The notes under the pieces were generated by a model. The model searched no databases and was not told the DNA's origin. It saw only the letters and a list, made by a program, of their open reading frames with translations. 54,538 nucleotides of DNA from Paracoccus binzhouensis (GTDB lineage: Bacteria > Pseudomonadota > Alphaproteobacteria > Rhodobacterales > Rhodobacteraceae): assembly GCF_016446475.1 (NCBI RefSeq), contig NZ_JAEHFP010000012.1:1-54538 (forward strand). The letters run 5' to 3'. The position numbers and the translations under genes are program-made. This document shows, piece after piece, positions 26,250-34,000 of this stretch. The stretch's first letter is position 1. Every line of letters starts with the position of its first letter.

Positions 26250-28610
26250 TCAGACCACGACCAGGTCGTTCTGCAGGGCGGCGATATTGCTGAGCCCGTT
26301 CAGGGTCAGCGTATTGCCGTTGCCGAAGTCGAAGACGGTATTGCTGTCCACCACGCTGGCATGGGACAGGATCTGCGCCATGCTGCGCGCCCCGCCGCCC
26401 CAAAGTGCATCGTCGATGCGCAGCGTATCGACATCGTCCCGGAAGTCCTGGATCACGTCATGCCCGCCGTGGAAGGCGAAATGGTCGGCGCCCAGCCCGC
26501 CGAACAGCGTGTCATTGCCCGCCAGCCCGGACAGGAAGTCGTTGCCGACCCCGCCATGCAGGGAATCGGCGCCCAGCGCGCCGAACAGCGTGTCGTTGCC
26601 GGCCAGCCCGAACAGGCTGTCATTGCCCAGCCGCCCGTCCAGCAGGTTGGCATGGCCGTTGCCGATCAGCCGGTTCGCCAGCGCATTGCCGGTGCCGTTC
26701 TGCACCGCGTTCGCGATCAGCGTCAGGTTCTCGAGATGCGCCCCCAGCTGCATCGAGGCCAGGGCGCGCACCGTGTCGATGCCCTGCCCGGCCGCTTCGC
26801 GCAGCTGGTCGCGCCCGTCGGTGACGTAGAAATCATTGCCGACCCCGCCGATCAGCACGTCGGCCCCGGCGCCGCCATCCAGCCAGTCATTGCCATGGCC
26901 GCCGTCCAGCCTGTCGTTGCCGGCCAGCCCGAACAGCGAGTCGTGCCCCAGCAGCCCGTTCAGCTGGTTGGCATGAGCATTGCCGGTCAGCCGGTTGGCC
27001 AGCGCGTTGCCGGTGCCGTGCTGCACCGCGTCCGCGATCAGCGTCAGGTTCTCGAGATGCGCCCCCAGCTGCATCGAGACCAGGGCGCGCACCGTGTCCA
27101 GGCCGGCATTCGCCGCCTCGGCGATGCCGTCGCGCGCATCGACGACATAGGTGTCGTTGCCGGCGCCGCCCTCCAGCCGGTCCTGGCCGGGGCCGCCGAT
27201 CAGCGTGTCATGGCCGTTGTTGCCACGCAGCGTGTCGTTGCCGGCGCCGCCGCGCAGCAGGTTGTTGGCCCAGTTGCCGATCACCAGGTCATGGCCGCGG
27301 CCGGCCTGCACATTCTCGATCAGCGTGCCGAAGGCGATCGAGATGTTGCCGACCAGCCCATAGGCATTCGACACCGTCCCCGGCGCCAGCGAGATGCGCT
27401 GGTTGTGGCTGTCGCCGGCCAGGTCCAGCAGGTCCACGCCGCCCTGGTCGAAGATGGTGAAGGTGATGTCGCCGCGGCTGTTCACGTTGCGCAGCATGGC
27501 GGCGATGGTGGCATAGGCCGCGCCGGCATTGGTGTGCTCGCCATAGGTATTGCTGCCGGTGCGGATCGCGGTCGGGCCGTAAAGATCCTGCACCGCCAGG
27601 ATGTCCGCGATCATCGGCGAGACGACATAGGCCTCGCTGGCATTGACCGAGGTGTTCTGCTCCTGGTCGAAATAGGACATGATCGAGGCCTGCCAGCTGT
27701 CGTTCAGATAGTGGTTGTCCAGGCCGTAGACCGCACTGCCGTTGTAATTCCCGGCATGGCCCAGTCCCAGCGCATGGCCGATCTCGTGGATATAGGTCTG
27801 GTAGCTGTAGCCGTTGAAGGCGATGCCATTTTGGCTCAGCCAGTCGGTCCCCACGTTGACGTGGGAGCTGAGGATGGTGCCGTCGCTGCGCCTGCTCGAA
27901 TCGGACCAGGCGCCGGCTTCGTCGTCGTCGAAGGTGATGTGGATGGTGGCGTCCGGACCCGGGTTGCGGTTGAAGCGGATGCCGGTCACCGCCTCCCAGG
28001 CGTTCAGCGCCATGTTGGCCAGCCGGCGGCCGGCATCCGTCAGGGCGGACAGGTCCACGTTCAGCACATCGCCCTGCCCCGCGTCGAAGGCCCGGCGCGC
28101 GCTGCCGACGCTTTCCCAGAAGCCGTCGGTCAGCTGATGGGCGATCTCGGCCATGGTGAAGTTGCGCAGCGGCGGCCGCGCCACGATGCCCAGGCTGTAA
28201 TTGCCCGAATAGGCATCGGCATAGCTGCCCGCCTCGAGGTAATAGGTGCCGGGCCGCGTGACGTTGAGGATCAGGCGCGAATTGTAGCCGGTGCTGCCGC
28301 CATCGTCATCGACGGCGACCTCGAAGCCGGCGCCGTTCACCACCCGCAGATAGGGGTCGTAGAGCCCGCCGCTGCCGCGTCCGTCCAGGGTGATGATATA
28401 GGTGCCGGGCTGCAGCTGCACCCGCACCCAGTCGGCATCGCCGGTTCCCAGGAAGCCGTTGAACGTGTCGCCCACCTCGATCGTGTAGCCGGTCCCGGTC
28501 GAGGCCGGCGCATCGGCCCCCTCGATGCGGACGGCGCGGACGACATCGGCCTCGGCGCCGGTCTGTGGGCGGGCGGGGGCAATCCCGTCGAAAAACCTGG
28601 CAAGACTCAT
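26250..28610 (-). CDS. Serralysin-like (M10) RTX metalloprotease with N-terminal PPC domain
   Basis: 786 aa from the ATG at 28610 (AAGGA seven bases upstream). An earlier in-frame ATG at 28634 overlaps the upstream stop and would add 8 aa. Residues about 40-145 form a pre-peptidase C-terminal-like beta domain (TFNGFLGTGDADWVRV). The zinc site is HEIGHALGLGH (275-285) and the Met-turn is SIMSYF (309). From about 450 onward, GGxGxD nonapeptides (GGAGNDTL) form calcium-binding beta-rolls. There is no N-terminal signal peptide, and the hydrophobic DLVVV end fits type I secretion, though no exporter genes are in the window. Two 201-bp cassettes are duplicated (see repeats). The PPC domain before the catalytic domain is unusual for serralysins. 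Confidence 0.93.
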   Translation of the reverse strand: MSLARFFDGIAPARPQTGAEADVVRAVRIEGADAPASTGTGYTIEVGDTFNGFLGTGDADWVRVQLQPGTYIITLDGRGSGGLYDPYLRVVNGAGFEVAVDDDGGSTGYNSRLILNVTRPGTYYLEAGSYADAYSGNYSLGIVARPPLRNFTMAEIAHQLTDGFWESVGSARRAFDAGQGDVLNVDLSALTDAGRRLANMALNAWEAVTGIRFNRNPGPDATIHITFDDDEAGAWSDSSRRSDGTILSSHVNVGTDWLSQNGIAFNGYSYQTYIHEIGHALGLGHAGNYNGSAVYGLDNHYLNDSWQASIMSYFDQEQNTSVNASEAYVVSPMIADILAVQDLYGPTAIRTGSNTYGEHTNAGAAYATIAAMLRNVNSRGDITFTIFDQGGVDLLDLAGDSHNQRISLAPGTVSNAYGLVGNISIAFGTLIENVQAGRGHDLVIGNWANNLLRGGAGNDTLRGNNGHDTLIGGPGQDRLEGGAGNDTYVVDARDGIAEAANAGLDTVRALVSMQLGAHLENLTLIADAVQHGTGNALANRLTGNAHANQLNGLLGHDSLFGLAGNDRLDGGHGNDWLDGGAGADVLIGGVGNDFYVTDGRDQLREAAGQGIDTVRALASMQLGAHLENLTLIANAVQNGTGNALANRLIGNGHANLLDGRLGNDSLFGLAGNDTLFGALGADSLHGGVGNDFLSGLAGNDTLFGGLGADHFAFHGGHDVIQDFRDDVDTLRIDDALWGGGARSMAQILSHASVVDSNTVFDFGNGNTLTLNGLSNIAALQNDLVVV
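26580..26780 (-). repeat. RTX cassette copy B (direct repeat)
   Basis: This 201-bp unit encodes DTVRALASMQLGAHLENLTL through GLAGNDTLFG. It closely matches copy A at 26901-27101 in the same frame, offset by 321 bp (107 codons), indicating an intragenic tandem duplication. Confidence 0.85.
26901..27101 (-). repeat. RTX cassette copy A (direct repeat)
   Basis: This 201-bp unit encodes DTVRALVSMQLGAHLENLTL through GLAGNDRLDGG. It is the upstream partner of the cassette at 26580-26780. Long stretches are identical at DNA level, for example around CAGCTGCATCGAG, so the duplication is fairly recent or kept alike by gene conversion. Confidence 0.85.
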
Positions 28611-28630
28611 GGCAAATTCCTTATCTGAAC

Positions 28631-29026
28631 TCATCTCGTCTGAAGGCGTTTCCGGGAAAGCGCCTCGCCCAGCAGCAGCCGGGCGAAGGATCGCAGCCGC
28701 GCCTCGGGGATCGTGGCGCGATCCATGACCGAAAGCTCCAGCATCTCGGCAGCGCGCCGGCCCGAGGCATCCTGGGCGATCAGCCGCGCCCGCAGCAGGT
28801 CGGGACGCGGGCTTTCCGCCTCGAGCAGCAGCCGCAGCGGTGCCTCGCCGGCCGGCAGCGGGGGACGACCGGGCCGGCGCAGTTCCTCCTGCAGGGCAGC
28901 GCAGAGGCGCGCGACCAGCGCATTGCCGGCTTCGGGACAGGTCAGGGCGACGGGACCGGCCTGGCCGGGGGTTCCGCTCATGGCAAGGGCCGCAACCAGG
29001 GTCGCGGGCAGGAAGGCGGAACGCAT
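28631..29026 (-). CDS. Small exported protein of unknown function next to the metalloprotease
   Basis: 131 aa from ATG 29026 (an upstream in-frame ATG at 29056 adds 10 aa). MRSAFLPATLVAALAMSG followed by QAG forms a signal peptide. The mature part is short, rich in Arg/Leu/Ala, and has two cysteines (LTCPEAG and ARLCAAL) 15 residues apart that could bond. I do not recognise the family. Its stop overlaps an in-frame ATG of the protease gene (ATGA), so the two are very likely co-expressed. By position it could be a protease inhibitor or chaperone, as AprI is for AprA, but no inhibitor motif is seen. Confidence 0.7.
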   Translation of the reverse strand: MRSAFLPATLVAALAMSGTPGQAGPVALTCPEAGNALVARLCAALQEELRRPGRPPLPAGEAPLRLLLEAESPRPDLLRARLIAQDASGRRAAEMLELSVMDRATIPEARLRSFARLLLGEALSRKRLQTR

Positions 29027-29190
29027 GGGCTCATCTCTCGTCCGGGGGCGGGCCATTCATTGCCGGCAGGGTAACCCGGGGCCTGCACCGACATCAACGC
29101 GCCCGCGCCCGGTCCGGACCTGATCTTTCGGACAGTTCCCGGCCGATGCGGAAAATGCGATGCAAGTTTCGGGGGGTCCGGCGGCATCCG

Positions 29191-29206
29191 CTTACCGATC
29201 GGTAAG
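29191..29206. promoter_or_regulatory. Perfect 16-bp palindrome, TetR-type operator candidate
   Basis: CTTACCGATCGGTAAG is perfectly self-complementary and sits 49 bp before the STAS gene start, in a 228-bp gap. Its form (TACCGATCGGTA core) is that of operators bound by TetR-family dimers. No regulator gene is adjacent. Confidence 0.5.
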
Positions 29207-29254
29207 GTTTGCGCGCTAGAACGGTCCCGGGAAAGACGAATACCGGAACCAGAC

Positions 29255-29593
29255 ATGCAACTGACCTTGCTGCCCCGACAGGACGGGGTGACGATCCGCG
29301 TCGACGAAAGGCGCCTCGACGCCGCCATCGCCACGGCCTTCAAGGACCGCGTGCGCAGCATGATCGCCGATGGCGGCCCGCTGGTGGTGCTGGACCTGCG
29401 CGGGGTCGATTTCATCGACAGCTCGGGCCTTGGCGCAGTGATCGCGCTTTTCAAGGCGATGCCGGCCGACCGCCGGCTGGTGCTGACCGGCCTGACCCCG
29501 AATGTCGAGCGGGTGTTCCAGCTGACCCGGATGGACACGGTGCTGACCATCCGCAGGGATCCGCCCGCCGGCCAGGAAAGCCCCGCGCCATGA
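29255..29593 (+). CDS. STAS-domain anti-sigma-factor antagonist
   Basis: 112 aa, a single STAS domain. VDFIDSSGLGAVIALFK contains the DSSGLG motif, whose first Ser (S56) is the residue phosphorylated by the partner kinase in SpoIIAA/RsbV proteins. In the unphosphorylated form these proteins bind the HATPase anti-sigma partner and free its target. The gene downstream is that kind of HATPase and overlaps by 4 nt (ATGA), so the two are a ready-made partner-switch module. The upstream palindrome at 29191 suggests transcriptional control. Confidence 0.92.
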   Translation: MQLTLLPRQDGVTIRVDERRLDAAIATAFKDRVRSMIADGGPLVVLDLRGVDFIDSSGLGAVIALFKAMPADRRLVLTGLTPNVERVFQLTRMDTVLTIRRDPPAGQESPAP

Positions 29594-30219
29594 GCGTGCC
29601 GCCGCCCCGGCCCGACAGGCGGTTGCGTCGGCCACCGGCGGGACGCCGGCCGATGCTCCACCGCATCTTCCGCGCCGATCCCGAAACCGTGCGCGCGGCG
29701 CTGCTGTTCCTGCGCCAGCGCTTCGACGGCAGCGCCGAGGAAGAGGTGGTCGCCAAGCTGGAACTCGCCCTGGCCGAGGTGCTGAACAATATCTGCGAAC
29801 ACGGCACCCGGTCCGAGGCGACGCGGCTGGGCGGCCGGCCGCACACGCCGCTGATCCATCTTTGCGTCGCCCGCCATGTCGGCGGCATCGCCTGTGCGGT
29901 GACCGATGACGGCCGGCCGCTGCCGCCGTCCTGCCTCGATTCCCGGTGCCTGCCCTATGCCGATGTCGATGCCAGGGACGCCGCCTCGATCCTGCTGCTG
30001 CCGGAAGGCGGCTTCGGCTGGTTCCTGATCCAGGAACTGACCGCCTCGCTCAGCTATTTCCGCGAGGGGCGGCGGAATTTCCTGGCCTTCATCGTGCCGG
30101 TGATCGAGCCGCTGATGCAGGGCACGCCCCCCGGCGGCCCGACCCGGGGGACCACCCGGGATCCGGCCCGGGAGGCGGATCCCGGCCCGACTCAGTTCAG
30201 CCCGAACTGCAAGGGATAG
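29590..30219 (+). CDS. RsbW-like ATP-binding anti-sigma/serine kinase protein
   Basis: 209 aa, starting inside the STAS stop. GHKL-type ATPase motifs: N box in LALAEVLNNICEHG, G1 box in VTDDGRPLP, and G2-like GGFGWFLIQEL. A basic N-terminal stretch precedes the domain (RPDRRLRRPPAGRR), and the last 40 residues are a Pro/Gly/Thr-rich low-complexity tail. Members sequester a sigma factor or another target and phosphorylate the STAS partner. No sigma factor or PP2C phosphatase gene lies in the window. Its 3' end overlaps hspQ convergently by 28 nt. Confidence 0.9.
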   Translation: MSVPPPRPDRRLRRPPAGRRPMLHRIFRADPETVRAALLFLRQRFDGSAEEEVVAKLELALAEVLNNICEHGTRSEATRLGGRPHTPLIHLCVARHVGGIACAVTDDGRPLPPSCLDSRCLPYADVDARDAASILLLPEGGFGWFLIQELTASLSYFREGRRNFLAFIVPVIEPLMQGTPPGGPTRGTTRDPAREADPGPTQFSPNCKG

Positions 30220-30524
30220 CGGCCGTCCCGGAACTCGCCGAACATCTCGGTGACCTCGGGATGTTCCAGCGGCTCGCCGGAGTGGTCGGGCACCAGGTTC
30301 TGTTCCGAGACATAGGCGACGTAATAGGTCGCCTCGGTCTCGGCATAGAGATGGTAGAAGGGCTGGTTGCGCGACGGGCGCGAATCCTCGGGGATGGATT
30401 CGTACCATTCCTCGGTATTGGCGAATTCCGGGTCGACGTCGAAGATCACCCCGCGGAACGGATGTTCGCGGTGGCGGACCACCTGGCCCAGGTTGTATTT
30501 CGCCGTCTTGGACGGAATCCGCAT
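30192..30524 (-). CDS. hspQ: Heat-shock protein HspQ
   Basis: 110 aa. The opening AKYNLGQVVRHREHPFRGVI and the later QPFYHLYAE with YVSEQNL are diagnostic of HspQ/YccV. In Enterobacteria HspQ is a small hemimethylated-DNA-binding protein that also acts as a specificity factor for Lon. GGAAGGA precedes the ATG at good spacing. The gene is monocistronic and convergent with the RsbW-like gene. Confidence 0.95.
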   Translation of the reverse strand: MRIPSKTAKYNLGQVVRHREHPFRGVIFDVDPEFANTEEWYESIPEDSRPSRNQPFYHLYAETEATYYVAYVSEQNLVPDHSGEPLEHPEVTEMFGEFRDGRYPLQFGLN

Positions 30525-30672
30525 CGCATCCTTCCCGTTTGGCGCGGCTCATACAGCGCGCCCGCGCCACTGTCCACCGCCCCGGACTGGCAGGGCGCCG
30601 ATACAGCAGGGCTGATGCCAGTTTCGCACGCCGACCGCCGGCGATAAATCGGCAAGATTGCCGTTCGGCGCC

Positions 30673-31134
30673 CTATTCGGGCGGCAAGGCCTCGCCCGGT
30701 TCCAGCGCCACGGTCGAGAGCGACATCTTGGCCGAGCCCTCCTTCACCTGATCGGCATGGGCCAGGTAGATCAGCACCTGGTTCCGCTCGTCATAGATCC
30801 GCTTCACCCGCAGCGACTTGAAGATCAGAGAGCGCGAGGCGCTGAACACGTCCTCGCCCTTCGGGCCGCGGCGGATGTCGCCAATGCGGATCGGTCCGGT
30901 GCGCGCGCATTCGATGGCCGAGTTCGACGGATCCTCGAACCAGTTGCCCTGGCTCAGCCGGTCGATCACCGAACGGTCGAAATAGGCCAGGTGGCAGGTC
31001 ACGCCCTGCACCTGGGGATCGGCGATGGCCTCGATGACCACATCGTTGCCGACCCAGTCCACACCGACATTGCCCACCACATCCGCCGCCGCGGGCATGG
31101 CCGCGAGCAACCCCGCGGCAATCCATTTCAGCAT
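30673..31134 (-). CDS. creA: CreA family periplasmic protein
   Basis: 153 aa with a short signal peptide (MLKWIAAGLLAAMPAAAD). It continues with VGNVGVDWVGNDVVIEA and GVTCHLAYFDRS, then RSLIFKSLRVKRIYDE, all standard CreA segments; two cysteines (TCHL and IECART) are conserved in the family. Its function is not established. GGAGG lies 6-10 nt before the ATG. It stands alone. Confidence 0.94.
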   Translation of the reverse strand: MLKWIAAGLLAAMPAAADVVGNVGVDWVGNDVVIEAIADPQVQGVTCHLAYFDRSVIDRLSQGNWFEDPSNSAIECARTGPIRIGDIRRGPKGEDVFSASRSLIFKSLRVKRIYDERNQVLIYLAHADQVKEGSAKMSLSTVALEPGEALPPE

Positions 31135-31440
31135 CCCGGCCTCCGCTCGTCATTCGCCGCCGAGGATGGCAAGCCCGCCGCCGCGCCGCAAGCCCGCTGA
31201 CCGGGCCGGACCGCAAGCGCCCCTCGGCGCCGAAGGGCAAGGCGGGCCATGACCGGCGACGGCGAACCCCGGCATCCCTGCCGGCCAGGCAGACAACGCC
31301 ACCAAGGCCTGGGACAAGGCGAGGGCCGGCCCGCACCCGATCCGTCGCCCCTTCGCCGGCCTGCCCCGGCCCGGGACCGCCTTGGGCCTCGATCCCGAAC
31401 CGGGGCCTGGCAATGGCGGCGGCCTCGGCGGCGGCGCGTG
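31135..31440. other. Intergenic region without a gene
   Basis: These 306 nt separate creA from the Na/Pi cotransporter gene, whose 3' end lies at 31441. The DNA is very GC-rich and contains only short open frames with no ribosome-binding site or recognisable product. The creA promoter must lie in the first part, but I cannot pick a -10/-35 pair. Confidence 0.5.
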
Positions 31441-33069
31441 CTATCCCGTCTTCAGCCGGCTCTCGATCAGCAGGTCGGCCTCGTCCAGGATCGGATGCGC
31501 GACCGAGACGACATGGGCATTGACCCGCTTGAGATCGCGCAGAAGGTCCAGGTGCAGCGAGGAGGTCTGCTGGCTTTCCGCCCGCCCCTCGCGCAGCCGC
31601 ATCAGGTGGCGCTGCGCCGACAGCCGTTCCAGCCGGCGGATCTCGACCTTCTCCTCCATCAGCTGCCGGGCCAGGTCGCGGTCGCGGGTCATGAACACGG
31701 TCTGGGCGACGCGCAGGTTCTCGATGGTCATCAGGAACAGGTCGTCCAGTTCGCGATAGCCCTCGTCCGAGAAGCGCAGCCCCAGTCCGGCCTTCTTGCG
31801 GATCTCGGGCGCCAGCCCCTTGTCGATGATGTCGCCGACATGTTCGAGATTGATCACGTAGTCCAGGATGGTGATCGCCTGGCGCCGCTCGGCCTCGCCC
31901 GCCTCGCGGCCCAGCCGGGACAGGAAGCTCTTCACCTCCTGCTGCATGCGGTCCACCCGGTCCTCGAGCACGCGGACCTCGGCCAGCGGCGCGTCGTCGC
32001 CGCGGGCAAAGGCGGTGCGGGCTTGCTGCAGCATGCGTTCGACCACATCGCCGATGGCCAGCGCGGCGCGGCTGGCGCGCGCTAGCGCCACGGCCGGCGT
32101 GTCCAGTGCCGAGCCGTCGAGCAGCTGCGCCTCGATCGGCGGCGACTGCTCCTCCTCGGGCAGGACGGCCGCGGTCAGCCGGGTGACCAGCGCGGCAAAG
32201 GGCCAGAGCGCCGCCGCAAGGACCAGGTTGAAGGCCAGATGCGCCTCGACCGCCAGCCCGGTCTCGGGCAGCGGCATGGCAGTCAGCAGCTGCGCCGCCT
32301 GTCCGGCCAGCGGCAGCGCCACCAGGCAGCCGATGCCGCGCACGATCAGGTTGCCCAGCGCGACCCGCCGCGCGGCGATGCCCTGCCCGGCCGTCGCCAT
32401 CACCGGCGGGATCGCCCCGCCCAGGTTGGCGCCCAGCACCAGCACCACGGTCAGCGCCGGCTCCATGCCCAGGGACAGCACCAGCATCACCACGGCGAGC
32501 GAGGAGGAACAGACCACCGCCAGCCCCGCCGCGACGGCCAGTGCCACCGGCCAGGCATTGCCCAGCATCGCCAGGAACGCCGCCATGGCCGGCGAATCCC
32601 GCAAGGGCTCGGTCGCCTGGGTCAGCAGCGACAGCGACAGCAGCATCAGCGCGATGCCGATCAGCGCCAGCCCGCCCCCCGACCAGGCGCGCTGGTGGCG
32701 CCGCCGCAGCACATAGCCCACCAGCAGCAGCGCCGGCACCAGCGCCTCGAGCCCCGAGGCGACGATCCAGGCCGTCAGCGCCGTGCCCAGGTTCGCCCCC
32801 AGCAGCACGATCTGCGCCATCTTCGGCCGGATCATGCCGCGATCCACGAAGGAGGCGGTCATCAGCGCCGTCGCGGTCGAGCTTTGCAGCCCCAGCGTCG
32901 CCACCAGCCCGGACAGGAAGGCGCGCGCCCCGGTCTCGGTGCCGCGTCCCAGCACCATCTTCAGCTTCATCCCGAAGGCACGCACCATGCCGTCGCGGAC
33001 CAGGCCGAGGCCGAAAAGCAGCAGCGCCACCGCGCCTGCCAGCTGAAGGATGACCGAAAGGGACTGCAC
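31441..33069 (-). CDS. Na+/phosphate cotransporter with PhoU-like C-terminal domain
   Basis: 542 aa, GTG start with a consensus AGGAGGTGA nine bases upstream. Residues 1-310 hold two inverted Na/Pi repeats with multiple membrane helices. Repeat one has GLQSSTATALM, the phosphate/sodium motif. Repeat two reads VVCSSSLAVVML, where the usual QSSS is CSSS. Residues about 340-540 are helical and PhoU-like (LEDRVDRMQQEVKSF, LDYVINLEHVGDIIDK). Members such as YjbB move phosphate across the inner membrane. A weak PHO-box-like direct repeat lies about 90 nt upstream. Confidence 0.93.
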   Translation of the reverse strand: MQSLSVILQLAGAVALLLFGLGLVRDGMVRAFGMKLKMVLGRGTETGARAFLSGLVATLGLQSSTATALMTASFVDRGMIRPKMAQIVLLGANLGTALTAWIVASGLEALVPALLLVGYVLRRRHQRAWSGGGLALIGIALMLLSLSLLTQATEPLRDSPAMAAFLAMLGNAWPVALAVAAGLAVVCSSSLAVVMLVLSLGMEPALTVVLVLGANLGGAIPPVMATAGQGIAARRVALGNLIVRGIGCLVALPLAGQAAQLLTAMPLPETGLAVEAHLAFNLVLAAALWPFAALVTRLTAAVLPEEEQSPPIEAQLLDGSALDTPAVALARASRAALAIGDVVERMLQQARTAFARGDDAPLAEVRVLEDRVDRMQQEVKSFLSRLGREAGEAERRQAITILDYVINLEHVGDIIDKGLAPEIRKKAGLGLRFSDEGYRELDDLFLMTIENLRVAQTVFMTRDRDLARQLMEEKVEIRRLERLSAQRHLMRLREGRAESQQTSSLHLDLLRDLKRVNAHVVSVAHPILDEADLLIESRLKTG

Positions 33070-33156
33070 GGCGCTTCACCTCCTGAAATACAACGGGAAA
33101 CCGCTATGATCGTTTCCCATGAGTATCTGGCCCCGCCGGCCGGACGGTCAACGGAT

Positions 33157-33174
33157 GTGAAGCATTTGTGACAT
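33157..33174 (-). promoter_or_regulatory. Weak PHO-box-like direct repeat upstream of the Na/Pi gene
   Basis: On the minus strand ATGTCAC and GCTTCAC recur with an 11-bp period, the spacing of PhoB half-sites (consensus CTGTCAT). The first half matches at five of seven positions, the second at only three, so this is a suggestion prompted mainly by the downstream phosphate transporter. Confidence 0.22.
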
Positions 33175-33219
33175 TTCCCGCCGGCGCGCTGGCACCCTTG
33201 CCACATGGGCGGCCGCGGC

Positions 33220-33948
33220 TCAGGCGCGCTGCACCGGCGCGCGCCCGTCCTCGGCCAGCAGGTGCAGCCCGGTCTCGTCGAAGACCACGACGCTCAGCGG
33301 CCCGCCATAGGCGGCGCCGGTGTCGATGGCCAGGCGGTTGCCGAAATGCGTCACCTGGCCGACCGGGGTATGGCCATGCACGACCAGCACCCCGTGGTCG
33401 GTGGCATCGTCCAGAAAGCCCTTGCGGATCCAGACCAGGTCATGCTCGGTCTGCCGCGCCAGGTCGATGCCGGGGCGAATGCCCGCATGCACGAACAGGG
33501 CCTGCGGGATCAGGTGCCAGAGCGGCAGCGCGTCCAGCCAGCGCAGATGCGTCTCGGGCACGGCGCGCAGCACCTCGGCATGGGTGCGGGCCGGGTCGGT
33601 GATCTCGACCCCGTAGGAGGCCAGCGTCTCGGCCGCGCCCAGGGTCTCGTGCTCCAGCCAGTGCCTGCCCGAGGCGAGCCCGGCGTCGATCCAGTCCGGC
33701 CGCGCGGCAAAGATCGGCAGGAAGCGGTCGTGATTGCCCTTGAGCACGATCCAGGGCCGGCCGCCGGCCTGGCCGCGCAGCAGGTAATCCACCACGCCGC
33801 GCGAATCCGGGCCGCGATCCAGCAGATCGCCGACATGCACCACCACCCCACCGCCGCCATGCGCCGCATCGTCGCGCGCGATGCGCTCATGCGCCGCCTT
33901 CAGCAGGTCGAGATGCCCGTGGATGTCGCCGATGGCATAGGTCCGCAT
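33220..33948 (-). CDS. PPP-family serine/threonine phosphatase / metallophosphoesterase
   Basis: 242 aa. All metal-binding motifs are present in order: GDIHGH, GDLLDRGPDS, LKGNHDRF, VHAGIRP and VHGHTP. Length and order match PrpA/ApaH-like bacterial PPP phosphatases, which dephosphorylate phosphoserine/threonine or dinucleoside polyphosphates. It lies just 3' of serA on the same strand, but the serA terminator ends 21 nt before its ATG. It is therefore either read through at low level or has its own start site within serA. Confidence 0.93.
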   Translation of the reverse strand: MRTYAIGDIHGHLDLLKAAHERIARDDAAHGGGGVVVHVGDLLDRGPDSRGVVDYLLRGQAGGRPWIVLKGNHDRFLPIFAARPDWIDAGLASGRHWLEHETLGAAETLASYGVEITDPARTHAEVLRAVPETHLRWLDALPLWHLIPQALFVHAGIRPGIDLARQTEHDLVWIRKGFLDDATDHGVLVVHGHTPVGQVTHFGNRLAIDTGAAYGGPLSVVVFDETGLHLLAEDGRAPVQRA

Positions 33949-33964
33949 GCCGCCCCCGCAAATG

Positions 33965-33990
33965 AAAACCCCCGGACCGTAGTCCGGGGG
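33965..33990 (-). terminator. Rho-independent terminator of serA
   Basis: A perfect 9-bp stem (CCCCCGGAC / GTCCGGGGG at 33969-33977 and 33982-33990) has a four-base loop. On the minus strand it is followed by TTTTC. It begins 10 nt after the serA stop. Confidence 0.85.
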
Positions 33991-34000
33991 CGCGAAAGGT

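Noticed and set aside
26580..27101. Regularly spaced repeats that could suggest a CRISPR array
   Set aside because: They are in-frame direct repeats encoding RTX units in a protease gene, without CRISPR-type repeat and spacer lengths.
26361..28628. A 755-codon plus-strand frame opposite the RTX protease
   Set aside because: The apparent repeats are the complement of the RTX repeats; no independent signal of coding.
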